In this document: piece after piece, positions 1 through 4,804 of the stretch
Position numbering within the stretch: the stretch's first letter is position 1
Layout: every line of letters begins with the position of its first letter
Source: DATBMY01 sp036554605
Lineage (GTDB): Bacteria > Acidobacteriota > Blastocatellia > UBA7656
Direction of reading: 5' to 3'
DNA: 11,322 bases
NCBI GenBank assembly: GCA_036554605.1
Contig: DATBMY010000484.1
Coordinates: 1-11,322 of the forward strand
Notes under the pieces: model-generated
Told to the model about the DNA's origin: nothing
The model's database searches: none
The model's input: only the letters and a program-made list of their open reading frames with translations
Made by a program: the position numbers and the translations under genes

Positions 1-1
1 G

Positions 2-592
2 GATGGTAAACCGCAGTCGAAAGATTGGATGAGTATTTCACGATATTCGGAAACCGAGTATCTAATCCGTTATAACGGCGAAAAGGGATCAGTAGATTAT
101 CGTGGGTATCCCATAAGAGTAGCAGGCGTTTCTTGTATTCAAATTCAGGCTAAACCGAAAAAAGGTAACGGAAGATATTATGTATTCTCCTATGAATTAT
201 TGAATGGAGATCTGTTAATCAAAGGTCTCAATCCCAGCCTGGTTAGTAATGAACTAAAGAGCATTTCCCAGATGAGAAGAGCCTTTTTCAGACACAAGGA
301 TAATAAAGACCTATTTATACATTCGGGCAGATTTAGAAGGATATCTAAGGAGCAAATCGATGCAGAGATCAGTGCTTTAGATAAAGAACTCAGTGCAGTA
401 GGTAAAAAAAAGAGCGCTGTAGATAAAAAGATCAGTGCAATAGATAAAAGGATCAGCGATGTAGATATTGAGACCAATGCTTTAGAAAAAAAGAAGGGTG
501 CTTTAGAAAGAGAGAATAGTGCTTTGAAGGTCATGCTGCTGTTGTTGAAGTCCTCAGACGAGCACAGAACAAACCTTGTCCTGCGAGTTTGA
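2..592 (+). CDS. Unrecognised protein with C-terminal heptad coiled coil (5' end probably outside window)
   Basis: I do not recognise the family. The frame has no stop back to the left edge (it reads DGKPQSKDW before the ATG at 29), and that ATG has no Shine-Dalgarno-like sequence, so the gene probably starts upstream. Counting from the ATG at 29, residues 1-105 form a compact domain rich in Tyr, Ile and Val (YRGYPIRVAG, RYYVFSYELLNGDLL, RRAFFRHK), consistent with a small beta-rich fold. Residues 114-169 are eight consecutive heptads with an aliphatic residue at every fourth position (L117, V124, V131, I138, V145, L152, L159, L166) and Ala at most third positions: a coiled coil. The 187-residue reading ends at a TGA overlapping the TTG of the lectin frame downstream. 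The base composition is A+T-richer than the rest of the window. A signal peptide, if present, would lie outside the window. It is probably an oligomerising partner of, or the front half of, the lectin. Confidence 0.65.
   Translation, partial: DGKPQSKDWMSISRYSETEYLIRYNGEKGSVDYRGYPIRVAGVSCIQIQAKPKKGNGRYYVFSYELLNGDLLIKGLNPSLVSNELKSISQMRRAFFRHKDNKDLFIHSGRFRRISKEQIDAEISALDKELSAVGKKKSAVDKKISAIDKRISDVDIETNALEKKKGALERENSALKVMLLLLKSSDEHRTNLVLRV
368..535 (+). repeat. Eight-copy degenerate 21-bp tandem repeat encoding heptads
   Basis: Eight consecutive 21-bp units start at 368, 389, 410, 431, 452, 473, 494 and 515, in frame with the coding sequence. Each encodes one heptad of the type (I/L/K/T/N)-S-A-(L/V/I)-(D/E)-K-(K/E/R). 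The best preserved core is aGTGCtnTAGAtAAAnan; for example the units at 368 and 431 share most bases. No indels are seen between units, so the period is exact while the third bases and the a-position codons drift. This looks like growth of a coiled coil by duplication of a 21-bp unit. Confidence 0.8.
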
Positions 593-957
593 GCGCTGAA
601 CACGTATTTCAATTGAATGGCCGTGGGAGCACCGGTGTTGTAATAAAACGCGGGGATAAGCTTACGTTTCGCGCGAGCGGGCGAGTCTCTTTCGGGGTAA
701 TTGCAGGGGCAGGCGGTCCTGAAGGAATTAATGGGTTCAGGGTTTACAACTTTATCGGAGGCGCAGATATTCAGCACGGCGCGCTTCTTGCCAGAATCAA
801 GCGGCCGAATGCAAATGACGCATGGTATTACATCGGCAAGGGTAGAGAAATCACATCCGGTGTAGATGGCACTTTGGAACTGGGTGTTAATGACATTGAC
901 ACAAGTAACAACAGAGGGTCGTTCACAGTTGAAGTCAGTACCTGCAGAGCCCGGTGA
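589..957 (+). CDS. LecA/PA-IL-like galactophilic lectin domain protein
   Basis: A calcium-dependent sugar-binding domain of the Pseudomonas LecA (PA-IL) family, 122 residues from the TTG against about 121 for LecA. Visible family landmarks are GD at 22-23, SFG at 34-36 (SYG in LecA), GPEG at 43-46 (GPQG in LecA), GALLARI at 64-70 (GALVMKI in LecA) and the calcium loop ND..T.NN.GSF at 101-112. In that loop D102, T105, N107 and N108 match the LecA calcium and sugar ligands, with a loop about two residues shorter. The only usable start in the frame is TTG at 589, overlapping the previous gene's TGA as TTGA, with no good Shine-Dalgarno. The frame is open back to 520. It could therefore be translated by coupling, or be the C-terminal domain of the upstream protein separated by a frameshift. 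No signal peptide is present. Sugar specificity cannot be read from the sequence. Confidence 0.75.
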   Translation: MSAEHVFQLNGRGSTGVVIKRGDKLTFRASGRVSFGVIAGAGGPEGINGFRVYNFIGGADIQHGALLARIKRPNANDAWYYIGKGREITSGVDGTLELGVNDIDTSNNRGSFTVEVSTCRAR

Positions 958-1016
958 GTTATGCGACTCCACTAGTACCAACCTCAGAAAACGGATGTGC
1001 CCCTGAGGGTGTCGGA

Positions 1017-1047
1017 TAGATTGATTAAATCAGTTCTGGGCTTTTTT
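1017..1047 (+). terminator. Weak possible rho-independent terminator after the lectin gene
   Basis: A short A+T-rich stem (GATTGAT pairing with ATCAGTT around a three-base loop, with G-T wobbles) is followed after several bases by a run of six T at 1042-1047. The stem is weak and not directly adjacent to the T run, so this is only a candidate. It lies 60-90 bases after the lectin stop codon in the expected orientation. Confidence 0.25.
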
Positions 1048-1072
1048 ATCTTGTAAAGCTACTTTGTTTCAG

Positions 1073-1094
1073 CCCCGCGGCCGGCGGGCCGGGG
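1073..1094. other. G+C-rich hairpin in intergenic region
   Basis: CCCC-gc-GGCC, a four-base loop (GGCG), then GGCC-GGGG form an eight-pair, all G-C stem with a two-base bulge on the left arm. No T run follows on either strand, so it is not a standard intrinsic terminator. It lies between two convergent genes and could be a REP-like element or an mRNA 3'-end stabiliser. Nothing in the sequence decides between these. Confidence 0.4.
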
Positions 1095-1131
1095 ACGGTG
1101 ATTGGCGGAAAGGTCGAGCGGCAGGTGAGAT

Positions 1132-1188
1132 GTAACGAGTGACAAGAACCTGCTACTTCTTGTCACTCGTTACCTGTTACTCGTCACT
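1132..1188. repeat. Perfect 17-bp inverted repeat plus a partial third copy (GTGACGAGT/GTAACGAGT units)
   Basis: The arm GTAACGAGTGACAAGAA at 1132-1148 is exactly complementary to 1157-1173, with an eight-base loop CCTGCTAC. Directly after it a related unit, GTTACTCGTCAC at 1176-1187, continues the right arm with the GTAAC and GTGAC elements in swapped order. The block is noncoding on the plus strand and provides the stop codon (1184-1186) of the minus-strand FtsB-like gene. Such GTGACGAGT/GTAACGAGT mosaics resemble dispersed intergenic repeats I associate with some acidobacterial genomes; that link is from memory. A stem this long could also end transcription of the two convergent genes, although no T tract is present. 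Confidence 0.75.
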
Positions 1189-1603
1189 TAATCATCAAGT
1201 TTGCAATCTTGACCCCGTCCTTTTTCGGGGACGGTTCCTTCTCTTCGTTCGGGACATTGATAACAACGTCGCCCGCGCGGACAAATCCAAATCGCTGCCG
1301 CGCGTAGGCTTCAATGACGCTGAGATCGTTCTTGATTGAATTTACCTCGCCGCTGCGCTTTTCGAGCTGTATCTTCAACTGCTCTACTTTCTCAGCCGCC
1401 GCCTGGTGCTTGGCATTGGCGGCATCGAGCTCGGCGCTCGTGCGACTGTAGACGGATATGCACAAAGCCGTGGCGGCCAGTATCACCGCCAGAACCGCGC
1501 CGTCGATGATTATGCGTGCGCGTGACTCCCGCCTCGAAAGGGTGTATGCCCTGGCGGATGTGCTGATGCGATTAGCCCAGAATGTATTTGCGGCCTGACT
1601 CAA
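1184..1603 (-). CDS. FtsB/DivIC-like septum formation initiator
   Basis: A bitopic divisome protein of the FtsB/DivIC (septum formation initiator) family, which links FtsL and FtsQ-type partners at the division site. From the TTG at 1603 it has 139 residues: a basic cytoplasmic tail (RRESRAR near 24-30), one membrane helix at about 31-51, a coiled coil at about 55-95 (ELDAANAKHQ, EKVEQLKIQLEKR), then the family signature IEAYARQRFGFVRAGDVVINV-like segment at 97-117. It is somewhat longer than E. coli FtsB (about 103 residues) at both ends. I chose the TTG because GGAGG lies six bases upstream; the first in-frame starts (GTG at 1648, ATG at 1642) lie deeper in the upstream gene without such a site. 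It overlaps the phosphohexomutase gene by 32 bases, implying co-transcription and coupled translation. The last codon and stop fall in the neighbouring repeat block. Confidence 0.8.
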   Translation of the reverse strand: MSQAANTFWANRISTSARAYTLSRRESRARIIIDGAVLAVILAATALCISVYSRTSAELDAANAKHQAAAEKVEQLKIQLEKRSGEVNSIKNDLSVIEAYARQRFGFVRAGDVVINVPNEEKEPSPKKDGVKIANLMIK

Positions 1604-2969
1604 GTAACACCTCCAAATCTTGCTCGTTAGAAGCCTCTGCATAGACACGGACCAGCGGCTCGGTCCCTGATGGACGCATCAGGAGCCACGAGCCGTCTTC
1701 AAGGATGAATTTCGACCCGTCAACCTGGTTGACTCTTTGCACTCGCCGCCCGGCGAATTCACCGGGCCCTTCCGATAGCTTTGCGGGCAGTTGCCGTTGC
1801 AGCTCGGACGTTAGTCGCACGCCTATCCGGCCGCTGACGAGCTTGCCTACTTCACTATAAACTTGCTCTATCATCTCTCTTAATGTTACGCCCCGTCTGG
1901 CGACCATCTCGGCCACCAGCAAGCAGGCGAGGATACCGTCTTTTTCGGGTATGTGGCCGCGAATCGAAAGCCCGGCGCTCTCTTCGCCGCCAATCCCGAT
2001 CTTATCTTCAATGATCAGCTGGCCAATGTACTTAAACCCGACCGGCGTCTCGATCACTTTGATCCCTCGCTTCTCGGCGACTCGATCTACCATATGCGTC
2101 GTCGAGACCGTTCGCGCGACCGCGTCGGTCCACCCGCGCGACTCCGCAAGATAATCGACAAGCAGGGTGATTATCTGGTTGGCGGAGATGAATGAGCCGT
2201 CCCGGTCAAGCACGCCGAACCTGTCGCCATCACCATCCGTAGAAAGCCCCAGATTATAATTACCCCCGGCCATCCGCTCGCGCATCTCTTCGAGTTGCTC
2301 GACGTCCGGTTCAGGGCTCCGGCCCCCAAAATAGACGTCGCGCCAATCGTGCAGCATCAGGACTTCACATCCCGCATCCGCGAGCGCCTTATTCAAATAT
2401 CCGCGGCCAGTGCCCCAGAGCGGGTCATAGACTATCCGGAGACCCGCCTCGGCTATCGCGTTTAGATCGACCTTTGCGGCAATATCCTCGATATACTCAT
2501 CGAGAATCGATAGGCTCGCAGTCCCCGCGCCCGGTCCCGGTTCGCCCTCTTCCCCGGCGACGGCTTCGATCTTCGCTATCTCCTGCTCTATCTCTTTTGT
2601 GATCTCGGGCAGAGCTGGAGCCCCGTCAGCGGTAGAGAATTTCATGCCGCAGTATTGCGGGGGGTTATGACTCGCCGTGAAGTTTATGGCTCCGCCAGCG
2701 CCTCTGTCCCGCACGGCGAATGAGATGGCCGGTGTGGGAGTCGGCCTGTCGCATAGAAGCGGTTCAAGCCCGCTTGCGGCCAGCACCCGCGCCGACTCGG
2801 CAGCGAATACCTCGGCCATGAACCTCGTGTCGTATCCGACGACTATTCTTGTATCCTTACTGTTCCTCTTAATCCAGGTAGCTATTGCCTGCGAAACATG
2901 GCGAACAGCGACGAAAGTAAATTCATCGGCGATTATTGCGCGCCAACCGGAAGTACCAAACTTTATCAT
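1572..2969 (-). CDS. Phosphoglucomutase/phosphomannomutase (alpha-D-phosphohexomutase)
   Basis: Interconverts hexose 1- and 6-phosphates in the cytoplasm, feeding sugar nucleotides for envelope polysaccharide or glycogen. From the ATG at 2969 it has 465 residues, normal for the family. It starts with the typical FGTSGWR at 4-10 and shows all four active-site segments: TASHNPP at 98-104 with phosphoserine S100, the metal loop DGDGDR at 245-250, the sugar-binding GEES at 328-331 and the phosphate-binding RPSGTEP at 432-438. GEES is more typical of glucomutase-type members than of phosphoglucosamine or dedicated PMM enzymes, but substrate cannot be fixed from sequence. A longer reading from GTG at 3032 adds 21 residues that do not look like the family and has no ribosome site, so I prefer 2969. 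The FtsB-like gene overlaps its 3' end by 32 bases in the same operon. Confidence 0.93.
   Translation of the reverse strand: MIKFGTSGWRAIIADEFTFVAVRHVSQAIATWIKRNSKDTRIVVGYDTRFMAEVFAAESARVLAASGLEPLLCDRPTPTPAISFAVRDRGAGGAINFTASHNPPQYCGMKFSTADGAPALPEITKEIEQEIAKIEAVAGEEGEPGPGAGTASLSILDEYIEDIAAKVDLNAIAEAGLRIVYDPLWGTGRGYLNKALADAGCEVLMLHDWRDVYFGGRSPEPDVEQLEEMRERMAGGNYNLGLSTDGDGDRFGVLDRDGSFISANQIITLLVDYLAESRGWTDAVARTVSTTHMVDRVAEKRGIKVIETPVGFKYIGQLIIEDKIGIGGEESAGLSIRGHIPEKDGILACLLVAEMVARRGVTLREMIEQVYSEVGKLVSGRIGVRLTSELQRQLPAKLSEGPGEFAGRRVQRVNQVDGSKFILEDGSWLLMRPSGTEPLVRVYAEASNEQDLEVLLESGRKYILG
1610..1614 (-). promoter_or_regulatory. Shine-Dalgarno site of the FtsB-like gene
   Basis: GGAGG on the minus strand, six bases before the TTG at 1603, lying inside the end of the phosphohexomutase gene. 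It decides the start of the FtsB-like gene. Confidence 0.6.
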
Positions 2970-3339
2970 CGCGTGATTTATTAAGGTCTCGTATGAGGGA
3001 GACCAATCCAGAGTTCCTGCACTGATATTCACTGCGTCCGGATTGTGGGGGTTATGCCCATAGTGGGGATGGGCTTAACTGACAGTTTGGGAATTTACCA
3101 CCTTTCATTAGACCGCGCAAGGTTTTTCTTTCCCGTATCATACGTGAAAAAAGGCTTCTTCTCCTGCACAGCGCGCCGCGATTTCATCCGCGCCGCCTGG
3201 GTCAATATTCAATTCAATCGAGACCTCATAAATCGGAAATGAGCCTTGCAATTGCTTCATACTCCATTCTATCGTCATGGATTCCGCGACGTATTCGACG
3301 GCCCCCGGGCGCCGCAAAAATGAACAAAGGAGAATCTCA
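2970..3339. other. Divergent intergenic region between the phosphohexomutase and moxR genes
   Basis: No confident gene. It should hold promoters for both divergent operons, but I see no convincing -35/-10 pair. It contains a small hairpin (GCCCAT at 3056-3061 with ATGGGC at 3069-3074, seven-base loop), an 11-base near-palindrome CGTATCATACG at 3134-3144, and the 8-base palindrome GCAATTGC at 3248-3255. On the minus strand a 46-codon frame from ATG at 3278 to TGA at 3138 is possible; see findings. The moxR frame is open upstream of the chosen start back to an ATG at 3277 without a ribosome site. Confidence 0.5.
3326..3332 (+). promoter_or_regulatory. Shine-Dalgarno site of moxR deciding a TTG start
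   Basis: AAAGGAG lies seven bases before the TTG at 3340. The alternative upstream ATG at 3277 has no such site, so the TTG is preferred. Confidence 0.7.
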
Positions 3340-4293
3340 TTGCCTGAGTTTGTCAACTCTGTCGTAGAGCAGGTAAAAGCCGAGGTCCGAAAAGCCATAG
3401 TCGGGCAAGACGCGGTCATAGAGCAGGTGCTTGTAGCAATCCTCAGCGAGGGCCATGCGTTGATCGAAGGCGCCCCCGGCACCGCGAAGACGCTGCTGGT
3501 GAAGGTGCTTGCCAAGAGCTTTGGCGCCCATTTCGGGCGCATACAGTTCACCCCAGACCTTATGCCCGCCGACATAACCGGAACCAATATCTTCAACATG
3601 GCGACCTCAAGTTTCATGCTCAGGCACGGTCCGGTATTTACAGATTTCTTGCTCGCGGATGAGATCAACCGCACTCCGCCCAAGACTCAGGCCGCCTTGC
3701 TCGAAGCCATGGAAGAGCGCCAGGTGACGATTGACGGCGATCTGCATAAGCTCTCGCCGCTTTTCACCGTACTTGCAACTCAAAACCCGATTGAATATGA
3801 GGGGACCTACCCGCTTCCCGAAGCTCAGCTTGACCGGTTCCTGCTAAAGATACTCATCAACTATCCGAGCGCCGACGAGGAGATGAGGGTCGTATCAAAC
3901 TGGAATGACGGTTTCAACTCGCGCAGGATCGAGGACCTTAAGATCATTTCGATAAGCGACCCCGGCGTCGTGCTGGAGTGCCGGTCTCGCGTGCGAAAGA
4001 TAACGGTCGAAGAGGGCGTGCAGCGATATATCGTCTCGATAATCCGCGCGACTCGCGAAGCGATTAATCTATCGTGGGGGGCGAGCCCTCGCGCCGCGGT
4101 AGCCTTGCTGCTGGCCTCGAAATCTCTCGCGGCCCTCAGAGGGCGCCAGTTCGTCACGCCCGATGACGTTAAGGAAATATCGGGTCCGGTGCTGAGGCAT
4201 AGAATTATTCTTCGTTCCGAGGCGGAAGTAGAAGGGCTTACGACCGATCAGGTGATTGATGATGTCATTGCCGGCATCGAAGTCCCGCGATGA
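3340..4293 (+). CDS. moxR: MoxR family AAA+ ATPase
   Basis: An AAA+ chaperone-like ATPase, thought to remodel or load partners such as vWA/DUF58 proteins. From TTG 3340 it has 317 residues, normal for MoxR. Visible motifs are the family opening VVGQ-like IVGQDAVIEQV at 20-30, Walker A GAPGTAKT at 44-51, the MoxR-typical RIQFTPDLMPADITG at 67-81, Walker B LLADEIN at 104-110, sensor 1 ATQNP at 146-150, the YPLPEAQLDRF segment at 157-167 and the sensor-2 region WGASPRA at 246-252. The start is set by AAAGGAG seven bases upstream; an ATG at 3277 would add 21 unconserved-looking residues. Its TGA is separated by one base from the ATG of the Nudix gene, and DUF58 follows, so the three genes form one transcription unit. 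The MoxR-DUF58 pairing is well established; their exact substrate is not known here. Confidence 0.93.
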   Translation: MPEFVNSVVEQVKAEVRKAIVGQDAVIEQVLVAILSEGHALIEGAPGTAKTLLVKVLAKSFGAHFGRIQFTPDLMPADITGTNIFNMATSSFMLRHGPVFTDFLLADEINRTPPKTQAALLEAMEERQVTIDGDLHKLSPLFTVLATQNPIEYEGTYPLPEAQLDRFLLKILINYPSADEEMRVVSNWNDGFNSRRIEDLKIISISDPGVVLECRSRVRKITVEEGVQRYIVSIIRATREAINLSWGASPRAAVALLLASKSLAALRGRQFVTPDDVKEISGPVLRHRIILRSEAEVEGLTTDQVIDDVIAGIEVPR

Positions 4294-4294
4294 A

Positions 4295-4804
4295 ATGGGT
4301 GCGCCGATCATGAGAAATGCTCCCATACCCGCGGCCTCGGTCGCGTTCGTCAGAGATAGCGTCCGCGGGATAGAGGTATACCTGAGCCGGCGTCCGCCCC
4401 ATTTTCGTTACTACCCCGGCGCTTATGTCTTTCCCGGCGGCCGGCAGGACAAGGATGATACGGATTTGCGGGCAACCGCCTCGCGCGAGGTCCTTGAAGA
4501 GATCGGCGTCAGCATAAACCCCGAGCTGCTGGTCCCGCTGCGCCATACGCACACCGCCGCGCACGCGGGGCCGGTTTATCACCTGCTGACTTTTGCCTAT
4601 CACGTCGAGGGCGACTTTTCTACTTCGATCAACCTGGAAGAGATCGACGACGAGATTTGGATAAGACCGGCCGAGGCGCTCGCGAGGCTTGATATCCCTT
4701 ACCAGATAGGCGCGGCCGTTCATGCCATCGCGCGCTTTGAGAGCGTTGAAGAATTGATGCGCGCGCTCCGGCTAGGTACTTTTGATGGGGATTATTGGAT
4801 TTGA
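4295..4804 (+). CDS. Nudix hydrolase with CoA-pyrophosphatase (NudL)-like signature
   Basis: Hydrolyses a nucleoside diphosphate linked to another moiety; a cytoplasmic housecleaning enzyme. From ATG 4295 it has 169 residues. The Nudix box is at about 57-81: GGRQDKDDTDLRATAS then REVLEEIGV, with the catalytic REVLEE intact. Its spacing from GG to RE equals that of E. coli NudL (GGAVDxTDA...REAEEE) rather than the classical GX5EX7RE. Before the box, R-x3-G-x3-FPGG (RYYPGAYVFPGG) matches the second half of the NuCoA motif of CoA diphosphatases. CoA or an acyl-CoA is therefore a possible substrate, by inference. The frame is open upstream to TTG 4256 inside moxR; 4295 is chosen because it sits one base after the moxR stop. 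A second ATG at 4310 is also possible; none has a strong ribosome site. The 3' end overlaps the DUF58 start by ten bases. Confidence 0.85.
   Translation: MGAPIMRNAPIPAASVAFVRDSVRGIEVYLSRRPPHFRYYPGAYVFPGGRQDKDDTDLRATASREVLEEIGVSINPELLVPLRHTHTAAHAGPVYHLLTFAYHVEGDFSTSINLEEIDDEIWIRPAEALARLDIPYQIGAAVHAIARFESVEELMRALRLGTFDGDYWI

Noticed and set aside
368..535. CRISPR-like array
   Set aside because: The 21-bp units are contiguous, without spacers, and are coding heptads.
190..981. 263-codon minus-strand frame opposite the coiled-coil and lectin genes
   Set aside because: It is the shadow of the repeats: its Leu/Ser-rich stretch is the antisense of the heptads, and the plus-strand frame has a recognisable lectin domain.
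1073..1094. G+C-rich hairpin as a rho-independent terminator
   Set aside because: No T run follows on either strand.
3134..3144. Near-palindrome CGTATCATACG as an operator
   Set aside because: Too short to separate from chance and not placed against a recognisable promoter.
3138..3683. 181-codon minus-strand frame antisense to the start of moxR
   Set aside because: Most of it lies opposite conserved moxR motifs and reads as low-complexity Ser/Cys/Met-rich sequence. Only its last 46 codons are kept as a low-confidence possibility.
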